The position numbers and the translations under genes are program-made. Positions 44,352 to 54,654 of a stretch of 64,000 bases of DNA are shown here, in pieces (positions within the stretch are counted from its first letter, which is position 1; each line of letters begins with the position of its first letter). Source of the stretch: Candidula unifasciata (taxonomy: Eukaryota > Mollusca > Gastropoda > Stylommatophora > Geomitridae); NCBI GenBank assembly GCA_905116865.2, contig CAJHNH020002057.1, forward strand, positions 1,125,527-1,189,526, written 5' to 3'. The notes below the pieces were generated by a model that did no database searches, was not told the DNA's origin, and worked only from the letters and a program-made list of their open reading frames with translations.

Positions 44352-44632
44352 AAGGGAGTCGCCGCGGCGTTGGCGGCTAGACGCGCGCATGCTGATCGAA
44401 AGGTCGTGGGTTCGTGTCCTGGCGGAGCCTGACTTGTTTCCCAAAATAACATTGACTCCCAGGTCGACCCAGTCTTGAGTAGGTACCAGGTACATTCCTT
44501 GGAAGTAAAGGCGGCCGGCGTGATGCTGACCACATCCCCCAAGAGCCGATTGGTCTATAAAAAAATACAGGTCCAGTCCTATATTTCCAATACGCCTAAA
44601 GACGTGGAAAAAAGGACTTTTTCCATGTGCAA
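44352..44632 (+). mobile_element. SINE-1 copy, complete
   Basis: Head GGGAGTCGCCGCGGCGTTGG, B-box GGGTTCGTGTCC near 44408, then TGACTCCCAGGTCGACCCAG, TCTTGAGTAGGTACCAGGTA, GGCGGCCGGCGTGATGCTGA, CCGATTGGTCTATAAAA and CCAATACGCCTAAAG. All SINE-1 parts are present in order. Confidence 0.9.
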
Positions 44633-44849
44633 AAAACGTTTGATTCGTATTTCTAAACCATGCAACACGTCTACCAAATGGTGCCATTTATTTCACAAAA
44701 TTATGTGATCAATCTAACTAAACCTTTCAAAAAGTAATAACTATGTTGTTGAACAACCTGGTTAATGTGACCAAAACCGTGTGACTCGTTGGAGAAAGTG
44801 TAATTAAAAAGATGAAACAGTGATTCCTACAACAAAACTGCGGCTCTTG

Positions 44850-45060
44850 TCACTATCGAAGCCTGGCTTTTTAAGAAAATGACCTTAGCTCCTAGGCTGA
44901 CCCAAGCCTTGGATGGGCACCATGTAAACTCCTGGGTAGTAAAGGCGGCCGACGTGATGTTGACCACATCACCAGATGAGTGCCGATTGGTCTAATATAA
45001 ATTGGTCTAGCCCTATATACCCAATATCTTTGATGGTTTGAAAAAGGGTTCTCAACTTCT
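44850..45060 (+). mobile_element. SINE-1 copy lacking the head
   Basis: From AAGCCTGGCTTTTTAAG to AAAAAGGGTTCTCAACTTC, including CCGACGTGATGTTGACCACA and GCCCTATATACCCAATAT. It lies directly before an antisense LINE 3' end. Confidence 0.85.
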
Positions 45061-45061
45061 T

Positions 45062-45245
45062 CACTCATCATCATCATCATAATTTTCCACATCTGCCGTT
45101 TAGTGTTGCGGGGAGGAACAGTTTGTAATCCGTTGCTTGATGGGCAACAATGGCTACTGTCATTCCGTGCCAAGGTAGAAGCTCTTTAATGTCACCAGTC
45201 CATCTTCTCTTAGAGAGGCCTCTTGATTTTACTTTAGATCTTTTC
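45062..45245 (-). pseudogene. LINE C-terminal fragment with GAT tail
   Basis: The minus strand gives KRSKVKSRGLSKRRWTGDIK, ELLPWHGMTVAIVAHQATDY and KLFLPATLNGRCGKL. The frame ends in a TGATGATGATGATGAG tail (45062-45080 on plus as TCATCATCATCATC). Confidence 0.78.
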
Positions 45246-45350
45246 ACGTGTAGAAATGTGTGAATGGCAAATATTCTATTTACAAAAGCATGTGTACATG
45301 AAAGATTATAACCACCTTTAAACGGTTTTGTGCGTTTCTTCATGGGGAAA

Positions 45351-45914
45351 ACAAGTACCGCTCCATTCAGCTGGACAGATGAGTGCGTGACTATGTCATG
45401 AAGACAAGTACCGCTCCATTCAGCTGGACTGATGAAGACAAGTACCGCTCCATTCAGCTGGACAGATGAGTGCGTGACTGTGTCATGAAGACAAGTACCG
45501 CTCCATTCAGCTGGACTGATGAGTGCGTGACTGTGTCATGAAGACAAGTACCGCTCCATTCAGCTGGACTGATGAGTGCGTGACTGTGTCATGAAGACAA
45601 GTACCGCTCCATTCAGCTGGACTGATGAGTGCGTGACTGTGTCATGAAGACAAGTACCGCTCCATTCAGCTGGACTGATGAGTGCGTGACTGTGTCATGA
45701 AGACAAGTACCGCTCCATTCAGCTGGACAGATGAGTGCGTGACTGTGTCATAAAGACAAGTACCGCTCCATTCAGCTGGACAGATGAGTGCGTGACTGTG
45801 TCATGAAGACAAGTACCGCTCCATTCAGCTGGACAGATGAGTGCGTGACTGTGTCATGAAGACAAGTACCGCTCCATTCAGCTGGACTGATGAGTGCGTG
45901 ACTGTGTCATGAAG
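45351..45914 (+). repeat. 53-bp minisatellite, eleven copies
   Basis: Unit ACAAGTACCGCTCCATTCAG, CTGGACTGATGAGTGCGTGA, CTGTGTCATGAAG. Starts at 45351, 45404 (34-bp short copy), 45438, 45491, 45544, 45597, 45650, 45703, 45756, 45809 and 45862. The only variation is a T/A in GGACTG/GGACAG and single changes, so expansion is recent. Confidence 0.97.
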
Positions 45915-46127
45915 ATGATTATGTTCTCTGGTTCTGATATTATGAAGGTAAGATTATATTCAATCGATATGATTAATTCGACAGTTCAGTTTCGTGCCAT
46001 TAGTCTCTGTACGAGCAGGACTATAGAAAATGTATTTATGTTTCACAATCGTGTGACTAGATAACATATAACTTCTTGCCCGCCTCGAACAGCGACGTAA
46101 ACCCAGACGTTACCTAGTGTAGCATTT

Positions 46128-46404
46128 ACGGGTAAGTAAAAGGCCCTTTTCTACGTCTTCAGGCTAGTAGGGCATATAGGGCTAGACCTATATTTTTTTT
46201 AGACCTATCGGCACTTGGTGGGTGATGTGGTCAGCATCACACCAGCCGCCTTTACACCCAGGACTTTACGTGGTGCCCACTCAAGGCTGGGTCGACCTTG
46301 GAGATAAGGCCAGTTTAAAAAAATCTCCGGCTCCGCTAGGACCCGAACCCACGACCTTCAAATCCACAGGCGAGCATCTAGCCGCTACACCATGTCGGCT
46401 CCCC
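46128..46404 (-). mobile_element. SINE-1 copy, complete
   Basis: The minus strand begins GGGGAGCCGACATGGTGTAG with A-box TGGTGTAGCGG and B-box GGGTTCGGGTCC, followed by the full body and a CTTTTACTTAC tail. The cleanest tRNA-like head of the family in this window. Confidence 0.9.
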
Positions 46405-46679
46405 GTTATAACTGTTTAGGACGTTGAAAAGGGATTTCTGGTCTTCTTTAGGAGGTTGAAAAGGGTATTTGTTCTCGTCTCTTTGGATCGCAGAGATGGT
46501 GAAACTTAGGACAGCAGGCCCGGGAGAGGACAGCAATCAGCCATACTCATGTCCCAGATTTTCATAATCAAATAAAGCTCTACAGATATCAGACAAGCCC
46601 AAAGGCTAACAGTAAAGTTTCTATGTAAACACAGGCGCAGTAGGGACGGGAATCAAAAACATTTATACGATTAGTAAAA

Positions 46680-46900
46680 TATGATTTGGAAGCGATGGAA
46701 AGGTGGTTTCAAAGACGAATGATGAGAATATCCTGGACAAGTAAAATGAGAAATGAAGAAAAACTGGAGGCTGAGAAAGAAGATTCTCGATAGTTTGACA
46801 TCATGGCATGGAAGATTTTCTGTGTCAGAAATCTCTGAAAGTATACGAGAGAGAAGGTTTTGGATAAGACATGACTTCCAACACCATACAAGATGCACTA
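46680..46900 (+). pseudogene. GAT-tailed LINE C-terminal fragment
   Basis: Encodes EAMERWFQRRMMRISWTSK, then DSLTSWHGRFSVSEISESIR and ERRFWIRHDF. These are the 'EMW.YRRMLRI.WT' and 'DSL..WHG.S..EL......R..WR' blocks of the family at 50960-51885. Confidence 0.78.
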
Positions 46901-46901
46901 T

Positions 46902-47513
46902 CAAGATGGACTATAAGAAGAAGAATGGACCCCAGGGGGGTAAGGGGGGGGGGCGCAGCATTAAGCAATAACATCACTTGAAACTCTGCTGTGGGAGGTA
47001 GGTTGGGGGCTGGGTAGGGGGCACTGAGTGAGGCAAGTGTTTCCATTATGATAACATTATTTTTTCTGCCTCGTCAGTCGCCAAGGGAATTTACTCATAG
47101 ATACTGAAACATTAATGTTACCTTTTAACCCGGGCGATTACGCCATACTAACTACTATCAAACGTAGATACAACACACTGTATGTTAAATTGCCTTCTAT
47201 GTTTGTGGATGATTAAATATTTCATGAATATTAATCAGAAAGCCGACATATTGAAGTGACTAATCCTTTGTGGAATGCTTTAGGTAAATTGAAAGCTTTC
47301 TGTGTAGGTCGTTTTGTAGGTGGAATAAAAACTCAGTTCTTGCGTACTGGAAAGTGAGCAGCCTTTTCTCCCCGAGTAGAAGTTGTTCACTTATTCTCTT
47401 CAGTCCCCGTTCACGTAGCACGATTGCTACATCCTTGTGTTGCCCGATTGCGTTGACCTGGATATATTCCAAGACACAAAACAGACTCATAACCTGCTTC
47501 TGACGTGGCCAAC
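46902..47513. other. Stretch without recognised gene
   Basis: No host exon recognised. Open frames on the minus strand near 47260-47500 match no family known to me. Confidence 0.3.
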
Positions 47514-47550
47514 TGTGTGTGTGTGTGTGAGTGAGTGTGTGTGTGTGTGA

Positions 47551-47602
<52 letters not shown>
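47514..47602. repeat. (GT)n tract with GAGT interruptions
   Basis: About 40 GT units with GAGTGAGT breaks near 47530 and 47550. Confidence 0.96.
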
Positions 47603-47606
<4 letters not shown>

Positions 47607-47984
47607 ATTTCCAAATTATATTATCTATACAAACTTGATTTCCAAACAGGTATGACCCGCCAATAAATTGCGTAAGGGTGAGGAAACTATTAAAAAAAAA
47701 CACATATAAAATAAAGATGTCTTTCTAAAGGATACCGCACATTTTATTTATAGCATCTCTGAGCGACTCACAATGTGGATTGGCTTGGCTTGCTTTGCTC
47801 TTGAACAAACATCGTCACTTTAACCAGCGTTAGGTTACAATTGTGACTAGCTTATATGCGCAACATGAAATGGCTTCGCACAGCTCGCTATCAAGTAGCT
47901 CAGACAAGAACCCTTGCAAGAGACAGACCCAATACTGTCCCTACCGCTGACGAAGTCGTCTATCGGTGAGCCAATGAACGACCC

Positions 47985-48305
47985 GGTTGCCGATGTCACA
48001 AAGGGAAAGGCAAACCCACTATTTATTGGTTTTGCTTACATTATTATTTATGAAAAACGAAGATGGGGACCAGTGAAGAGTGCAGAGGAACAGATAGATC
48101 ATGACGGTCTGAGGAGATTGGCACTTCGAGGAGTTACAAAAGGATCTGGCTGACGCTAGACACTCAGGGGAAAGGCGAGACGGATTTACAATCAGACAGT
48201 TATTGGTACCATCGGAATTCTAACTCTTCACTTACTGCTGAAGATGGGGACGGAGCGCATATGAGGGTGTCCCGAGTGCTGTGATATCTATTCTTAATTC
48301 AACAT
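47985..48305 (+). pseudogene. RNase H-type LINE 3' end
   Basis: Encodes LRRLALRGVTKGSG, then CAATCAGACAGTTATTGGTA, GCTGAAGATGGGGACGGAGC and GAGTGCTGTGATATCTATTC at DNA level. The 63510-63715 copy has MALRGITRGSG and the same DNA landmarks. This is the 3' end downstream of RNase H. Confidence 0.75.
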
Positions 48306-48344
48306 TTAAAAAAAAATGGAAGGTGGTATTATTCACAGACATAC

Positions 48345-48612
48345 AATGTTAAGTTGGCAGACGTTGGTAAACGATCTGCGAGGCATCTAGAACAAGGGCA
48401 GCTGAACAACGAAGACAGACCAGAAAGAACTATCAAACAGGCCCTTTGTCGACAGAAAACTGTACCCTGTCCTCATTATCCTAGACTCTACCGCTCACGT
48501 ACTGACTTATAAATCGCCTCCGTACTCACAAACATTCAACTTCAGTTTCATGACGGATGAACGAAAGAGTGGTTCCCATCACTTGTGACGGACGAACGAA
48601 CGAACGAACGTC
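48345..48612 (+). pseudogene. C2H2-ended LINE, 3' end with single UTR unit
   Basis: Matches 11315-11590: GGGCAGCTGAA, CAAACAGGCC, then CPHYPRLYRSRTDL (second finger Cys now Tyr), CATGACGGATGAACGAAAGA, CCCATCACTTGTGACGGACG. It ends in GAACGAACGAACG. Only one copy of the UTR unit is present, against seven at 11516-12044. Confidence 0.78.
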
Positions 48613-48817
48613 CGTAGACCTTAACGTTATTGTATGTTATTAAAATTGTGTATAATTTTTTTTTTCAGTTATGTATATATTATTACACAAATATTGCATA
48701 GTTATCCGACTGCATTTTTTTTTTCAAGTTTGGAAGCAACATTTCGTGCTAGTATTTGTAAACAGCAGACTGAAATGTGTTCAGTGTCAGATAAACATGT
48801 TAACCTGCATTGTGTTT

Positions 48818-48834
48818 CCCCCCCCCCCCCCCCC
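48818..48834. repeat. C17 homopolymer
   Basis: Seventeen consecutive C on the plus strand. Confidence 0.9.
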
Positions 48835-49190
48835 TTCTTTTTAATCATTACAACGCAGTAGTCAGCTGTGTTTACGAGCCTATTATTAAGCATAACTTAT
48901 GATGCTCAAACGAGAAAGCAGCAAAATTTCGGGTGAACGTTATTCACTGTCTACACATCTGAACCCTTTGAAAGGATAACGTTAGGTTATATTAGTGCTT
49001 CGACAACAGCCGGGTTGTGACTTTTCTTTTTCTTCTCTAAATGGGGCGGTTTCATGTTAATTTTTTAAAACCTATTCATTATGATAACACCACATCTCGA
49101 CTGTCTCAATAATTTATTTCATCATGTTTATTCATTATCTATTTTAATCACTTAATAATCAGGCCCACAACGAGGATCGTATTGCATATT

Positions 49191-49340
49191 GAGTGATGGT
49201 AAGAATGATTACCCAATATTGTGTGATGGTAAGAATGATTACCCGATACTGTGTTATGGTAAGAATGATTACCCGATATTGTGTGATGGTAAGAATGATT
49301 ACCCAATATTGTGTGATGGTAAGAATGATTACCCGTTAAT
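49191..49340 (+). repeat. 30-bp tandem repeat, five copies
   Basis: Unit GTGTGATGGTAAGAATGATT plus ACCCGATATT. Because 30 is a multiple of three the frame reads DGKNDYPILC repeatedly, but nothing else suggests coding. Confidence 0.95.
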
Positions 49341-49574
49341 TCCTCTTTTTAGGGGCCAAAAAGGGGTTTCGAGAGAAAATAGAAATAAAACACATCCGTG
49401 AAGATTTGACAATTGACATTGTATTAGCATGTGTTCTTCTAACAACTTTCCTCATCATTTTGTTTTCATATCATTTTTTTTTAAACTGTTCGTCTGGGAT
49501 GCACTCATACTGAAGAATGTAGTGTTTCGACAATATTAGCGACCTTATCATAAACTCGGTGTAATCGCTTAGCA

Positions 49575-49890
49575 CAGTGGCTCTTAACCTTCCTGCGGCG
49601 ACTCTTTCTCATGTTGTGGCGACACAGCCCCCCCCCCCGCCCCCCCCCGCCCCCCCAACCATACAGTTATTTTTGTTGCTACATCATAACTTCAGTAAAT
49701 ATGTGTTTTTCCCTGATGGTCTTTGGCGACCCCCCCCCCCCCCCCCCCCCCCCCCAACCATACAGTTATTTTTGTTGCTATTTCATAGCTTTAGTAAAAT
49801 TTTGTTTTTTTTCCTGATAGTCTTTGGCGACCCCCGTTAATGGTTGTTCGACCCACAAAAGGGTCGCGACCCACAGGTTGAGAATCGCTG
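49575..49890. mobile_element. SPIN-like hAT MITE with internal duplication
   Basis: Ends CAGTGGCTCTTAACCTTCC and, inverted, CAGCGATTCTCAACCTGTGG with GGGTCGCGACCCACAGG next to the right end. Interior CTCATGTTGTGGCGAC, AACCATACAGTTATTTTTGT, TGATGGTCTTTGGCGACCCC and GTTCGACCCACAAAAGGGTC agree, in order, with the SPIN consensus as I know it. Flanks gcttagca (49567-49574) and acttaaca (49891-49898) match at 6 of 8 with both differences G/A. A 99-bp segment (AACCATAC at 49657 and again at 49756) is duplicated across a C26 run. Confidence 0.85.
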
Positions 49891-50454
49891 ACTTAACAGT
49901 TAGGATTCAACAGGGGAGCAGCTATTGCCAAACTTCTTTGACAGTTATTAATGTGCAATGAATGCGCTTGTCTGTGTGCTCTAGAGACATGATGGTGCAG
50001 CGTATTGGGACTGCTGAGATATAAAATTAACATGCACGTCTGTGAGGCAACATTCGATACTTGTAGCATTGTAAAAGACAACGCTGTTTAACAGACAGTG
50101 CGGTGAACAAATTGGCACAAACTGACATATACTGACTGCACACGTAGAAACAAGTAGAGAAGATGCGAAACATAGACAGCATACAAATTGAAAACCATAT
50201 TTATCATTTGGGGAATCGACCCTGTCACCTCTAAATGACCATTGCGCCTCGCTGCAGCACACGTGTACTACGACCCATGACTATGTAGACACCCTAAAAC
50301 TGCTTATTTCTGTTCATCAGAAACACTCTATAACATCTGCATGATGCTTGACTAGTTTAAATCAGTTACCGGACTGTAATTACTATCAGGTTTCTGCCCC
50401 TGAGGCTCTCGCTTAAATAAATAAGTGTTTCAATCCAAAGAAGTTAAATACATA

Positions 50455-50589
50455 AACTCCTTAGCTCCGTCGACAATCCCCAGGGATCTCCTTTAATATT
50501 GCACTCATAAACTGAATGGCGCAGCCGTGAAACGAACCCACGACCTTCAAAGTGCGTGGCAAACCGCTTGACCACTTTGCTACAAAACA
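50455..50589 (-). mobile_element. SINE-4 copy
   Basis: Minus strand: TTGTAGCAAAGTGGTCAAGC head, GTGGGTTCGTTTCACGG B-box region, TTATGAGTGCAATATTAAAG, GATCCCTGGGGATTG. Same order at 54035-54250; head also at 53205-53335. Confidence 0.75.
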
Positions 50590-50622
50590 CCCCCCCCCCC
50601 TTCCCCCCCCCCCCCCCCCCCC
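50590..50622. repeat. C11-TT-C20 tract
   Basis: Two C runs broken by TT, lying just outside the SINE-4 head. Confidence 0.9.
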
Positions 50623-50959
50623 GCAATCGATCTGGACGTCAAGATCAATCATAAAATTACACCTGGATACGGGTTAGTAAAGAAGTGTAATCTTCAAATA
50701 AGAGAAAGAATGTGTTTCATCTTCTTCTTTTTTCGTTCGCCTGAAATAAGTTATCTATATCAGCAATTTTGTCTCTTGTATAAATTTCACTATCGTTAGT
50801 TTATTCAGTGGTCCATAGAGTATACGTTCCACTGTCGCTCTTTCTGGCCAAAGGGTTTGCCTTAATGTGTCAAATTCAGTGCAGTCCTAGAGTACATGCT
50901 ATGTTGTCTGGGACACCTTTCCACAGGTGCACATGGCTGATATGCCTATCTTGAATTTT

Positions 50960-51885
50960 GTGTACATCATCATCATCATCATCAGGTGCCTTGCCGACTG
51001 GCGTGGGCGATCATGCCTCTCCATAATCTGCGATCACCTGCAGCATGTATCAGTTCGTGTGCCGACACACCTCCATGCCATACAATCAGACTGTCAAGCA
51101 TCTTCTCTCGTTGTCTTCCTCTATCCCTCCTTCCACAGATCTTTCCAGTGGTCACAACATGTTCTATTTTCCCTCTTCTCATAACATGGCCGAAAAATGA
51201 TGACTGTCTCCTTCTGATGTCTGTGATAAGTTGTCTTCTGGCTCCCGCCTCTTTCAAAACCTCTTGGTTGCTCTTTTTGGCTGTCCAAGGTATTCTAAGC
51301 ATTCTTCTGTAAAACCACATCTCTGAGGCCTCTAGAAATTGTTTGGCCTGCCTACCGATTGTCCATGATTCACAGCCATATGTTAAAACTGGATGTATGT
51401 AGCAAGCAAGAATTCTTTTTCTAACTTTCAATGACAAGGATGTTTTTCATTTTATAAAAGCAGTTTTTGCCTGTCCTATTCTGTTTCTTATCTCAGTTAT
51501 GCATCTTCCATCTGATGTTATCCATGTGTCCAGATACTTAAATTTCTGTACTTGTCTTAAAATAACACCATCAACTTTTATTACACACTTAAGAATAATT
51601 CGTTTCTTTGATACCACCATTACTTCTGTCTTCCCATTATTCTAACTGAGTCCCATTCTTCCACTTTCTAACACCACAATGTCTATCATTTACTGTAGTT
51701 CTTTCTGACTTGTTGCTATCAAGACTGTGTCATCAGCATAACGTAAATTGTTTATATTGTGCCCACCAACCATAAATCCGGGCATACCAATTAAAGATAT
51801 CATTATATATTATATATTCATTGTATATTGAAAACAAATCAGGGGACAGTACACATCCTTGTTGTACGCCCCTCTTCATGCTTTG
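50960..51885 (-). pseudogene. GAT-tailed LINE, RT palm to C-terminus, best copy
   Basis: From the right: MKRGVQQGCVLSPDLFSIYN, NINNLRYADDTVLIATSQKE (intact YADD), NGKTEVMVVSKKRIILKCVI, FKYLDTWITSDGRCITEIRN, then from 51437 SLKVRKRILACYIHPVLTYG, EMWFYRRMLRIPWTAKKSN and DSLIVWHGGVSAHELIHAAG. Few frame breaks. It ends on the left in ATCATCATCATCATCATC (GAT tail, 50966-50985). 5'-truncated inside RT. Confidence 0.9.
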
Positions 51886-52250
51886 AAATGTACCTTATCA
51901 GTTGGCCTAGAGGCCTTTCCACCATCCACCACCTGGTGGACGCGCCTAGTAGTAGGACAGGCTCCTACCCCAGGAGTACATGTGGTTACGTAATCGGTTG
52001 TGCCCTGTTCTGAGGCGGAGGATAATGACTTGTTCTGATCTGTCCATAATAAAATAGTCATCCTGTGCTGGGGCTGGTGGTTTCCTGATCGATTTAATTA
52101 TTTTTTTTCTTTTTCTTGTCGTGGTATGTGACTGGTACATCCGGCTGAACTTTTGTCGCAACTTCCCCTGCCAGTTGATCAGCTTTGCCATTTATAGGCA
52201 CACCACAATGTGACGGTATCCACTGCATTACGAATTTGGTTCATGATAGT
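51886..52250 (-). pseudogene. RNase H-type LINE, end of RNase H and post-domain
   Basis: The minus strand gives a 'QWIPSHCGVPINGKADQLAG' reading near 52170-52240, then TTTRKRKKIIKSIRKP, PAQDDYFIMDRSEQVIILRL and RTGHNRLRNHMYSWG. The last is the conserved '.LRTGH..L..H' block downstream of RNase H. It touches the GAT-tailed LINE at about 51885 in the same orientation. Confidence 0.82.
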
Positions 52251-52759
52251 TAAGATAGTAAACACATTCCGAGATAATTCTACAGAAGCAGATGCGCACC
52301 TTAGTAATCGTTTCTATCGAATTCTCTACGTGATGCACAAAGCTGCATTATTTATACATTCTGATCTATTTTATCAGATTTAAACAAACCAAGCAAACCA
52401 GATTTCCTGATAGTTTACGTATATTCTCCACACGAACCTCGAGATAAATTTATCTTCTGGCGTCAGTCATCCGCTCCTGTTGTCTTTGCGTTATTTTTTT
52501 TTAAAGTTATCATTCAGTTGGAATTTCACTGGCTAAGTAATTTAGATTCAACATTACTTCCTCCTTATGTGACTGGGAAGGGAAGAAAACTAACGTTGTA
52601 ACAGACCAAGACTGTCTAAGTAGCAATTAAGGAGGGGCGCTGTGAGACTGGCTATTTAGTTCCCTTAAGTTTACCTGCAAAAGTCTACTGTTAAAAAAAA
52701 AAACAGTCAAACTGCCATGACTGTCTGTTTTAACACTAGTTGTCTTTAGAGCGTTGTAG

Positions 52760-52935
52760 ATAAAGGGTCATGAGCCTTGGGATTTAGGGCCGCATGACTA
52801 ATGCTGTCATAACGGACAGTGCAGGTTAGGATATTAAACTTTGCCCCTGACGGAAAGCTCCATCACCTTACCGGGGGTCGAACCCGGATCGCTCGCATGG
52901 ATGCTTGTTGTTGTAACCACTCGACCAGGCGCTGC
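52760..52935 (-). mobile_element. SINE-5, tRNA-derived
   Basis: Minus strand: CAGCGCCTGGTCGAGTGGTT (A-box region of leucine/serine type), GATCCGGGTTCGACCCCCGG (perfect B-box GGTTCGACCCC), then GGAGCTTTCCGTCAGGGGCA and ATGACAGCATTAGTCATGCG. One copy seen. Confidence 0.78.
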
Positions 52936-53204
52936 ATAAAGTCTAAAACCACTACAATTGAACTAAACAGATCCCGACAGAGGAGCACCATAACCTGACG
53001 TCATGAGACTCTTTTCCGGTCCAAGCAATCTCACAGATGATAAATTTAACACAGTTTGTGGGAGTTAAATTCGGGTAAAATGCTAAAGGAAAAACAAAGT
53101 ACAGAGGGGAACAAAATATCAAGCAAACTATCATCCAGTAAAGCAAAGTATACACCATTTCTTCATTAGTAAAACATAACTTTCAGTGGCTGAATCATAC
53201 ACAT

Positions 53205-53335
53205 GAGCTACGGAGTTCGTGCTCTGTGCGGCGCTCTCGGCAGGCGGCTAGCCGTTCTGTGGAGAGAGACCGAGCCTGATGGGATAAAAGCGGAGAGCGA
53301 GGCGAATGGCTTGACCACTTCGCTACAGAGACCCC
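53205..53335 (-). mobile_element. SINE-4 copy, rearranged
   Basis: Minus strand: GGGGTCTCTGTAGCGAAGTG, GTCAAGCCATTCGCCTCGCT head, then CATCAGGCTCGGTCTCTC, ACAGAACGGCTAGCC and GCACGAACTCCGTAGCTC. The centre found in 54035-54250 is shortened. Confidence 0.7.
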
Positions 53336-53521
53336 TAGATATTAAACTAAGAATTCAAAAGAAAAAAAAAATAGAGCTATAAAGTCAAAAGAAATTAAAT
53401 CTACTACCAAGTTAGAAATAGTTTTGATAGTCATCATAGCTCTGTATAACACTATCGTTCGGAAAGACGGAAAGGTACCAGTCAAATAAGAGGAAGCGTA
53501 GGGCGTGTTTACAAGCAGTTA

Positions 53522-53735
53522 ATGTTAGTTGCGTATCCTTTACAGGACGTTGCAGAACCAACCCCAACAGCCCGTAGCTGTTGTGTGTTTTTTCTAGGCA
53601 AAGTTACGTCCAGCAGTTTGCCATTGCCTGCTGGACGGTCGGCTTTCTTGATACCACTGTCGAAACCAACGCAGGGCACATGTGCCGCAGCTGGGATCGA
53701 AGCGTTCGCATCGACTTAGCCACAGAGCCGACTTA
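53522..53735 (-). mobile_element. SINE-2 copy
   Basis: Minus strand: GTCGGCTCTGTGGCTAAGTC, GATGCGAACGCTTCGATCCC (part of the head deleted), GGTTTCGACAGTGGTATCAA, GAAAGCCGACCGTCCAGCAG and GGTTGGTTCTGCAACGTCCT. It ends GCAACTAAC. Confidence 0.87.
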
Positions 53736-53884
53736 AAGCAGTGGGCTACTGAAATAGTTAACTTCTAGACTTAAGAACATTTGCAACGGCAAACCGAGCA
53801 TCTATAGGTGCGTCCGGTTTGCTTTGTTATCGATTCTGAAATCACTCAGTAAAATTTAAAAAAAATTTTTTACACAAAGAGTTT

Positions 53885-54012
53885 GCACTTCTAACAACAT
53901 GAGTACTTGTAACAACGTGTCTACTTCAAACAACTTCAGTACTTTACTAACGTATGCACTTTGAGCAATTTGGGAACTTTACAAACTTCTGTACTTCTGA
54001 CAGTTTGAGTCT
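53885..54012 (+). repeat. Degenerate 17-18 bp repeat, about eight units
   Basis: Units such as CTTCTAACAACATGAGTA, CTTGTAACAACGTGTCTA, CTTCAAACAACTTCAGTA, CTTTACTAACGTATGCA, CTTTGAGCAATTTGGGA, CTTTACAAACTTCTGTA and CTTCTGACAGTTTGAGT. Each keeps CTT at the start and AC/GC near the middle. Old and diverged, unlike the clean minisatellites elsewhere. Confidence 0.75.
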
Positions 54013-54034
54013 TTAGAGAGGATCGACCTAATTG

Positions 54035-54250
54035 AAGCAGGTTTTATCCCGTCTGGCTCCGTCTCACTCCACGGAATAGCAAACCGTCGGCCGAGATCGT
54101 CACACAAAGCACGAACTTCGTAGTTCAAGAGACAACACTCAGGGATCTTCGTGCAAATTGTACTCATAAATCAAACTACGCGTCCATGAAGTGAACCCAA
54201 GAACTTCAGACCACAAGGCAAACAATTTGTCCACTTAGCCATCAAGCCCG
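54035..54250 (-). mobile_element. SINE-4 copy, longest
   Basis: Minus strand: GGGCTTGATGGCTAAGTGGA, CAAATTGTTTGCCTTGTGG, GAAGTTCTTGGGTTCACTTC, TTTATGAGTACAATTTGCAC, GATCCCTGAGTGTTGTC and GCTTTGTGTGACGATCTCGG. Shares its head with 53205-53335 and centre with 50455-50589. Confidence 0.75.
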
Positions 54251-54291
54251 AGAATAATAATAACATAATTATAATAATAAGATCATGTGAT

Positions 54292-54331
54292 GACGATGAA
54301 GAAGAAGAAGAAGAAGAAGAAGAAGAAAGAA

Positions 54332-54363
<32 letters not shown>

Positions 54364-54621
54364 AGAAGAAAAAGAAGGGGAAGAAGAAGAAGAAGAAGAA
54401 GAAGAAGAAGAAGAAGAAGAAGAAGAAGAAGAAGAAGAAGAAGAAGAAGAAGAAGAAGAAAGAAGAAGAAGAAGAAGAAGAAGAAGAAGAAGAAGAAGAA
54501 GAAGAAGAAGAAGAAGAAGAAGAAGAAGAAGAAGAAGAAGAAGAAGAAGAAGAAGAAGAAGAAGAAGAAGAAGAAGAAAAAGAAGAAGAAGAAAGAAGAA
54601 GAAGAAGAAGAAGAAGAAGTA
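54292..54621. repeat. (GAA)n microsatellite, 330 bp
   Basis: Nearly pure GAA with a few A insertions that shift the frame. Open frames (polyGlu, polyArg, polyLys) are artefacts. Confidence 0.97.
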
Positions 54622-54654
54622 GAATTTGTTATTTTCTTTTTCTTCAGTTTATCC

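Noticed and set aside
45351..45914. CRISPR-like regular array
   Set aside because: Units are contiguous 53-bp copies with no variable spacers, in a eukaryotic context.
47260..47703. 147-codon minus-strand frame
   Set aside because: Half of it is the (GT)n tract read as Thr-His; the remainder matches no family known to me.
49189..49401. Peptide repeat DGKNDYPILC
   Set aside because: A 30-bp tandem repeat is a multiple of three by chance; no flanking coding signal.
54287..54622. Acidic/basic open frame of 111 codons
   Set aside because: Pure (GAA)n repeat with frame slips.
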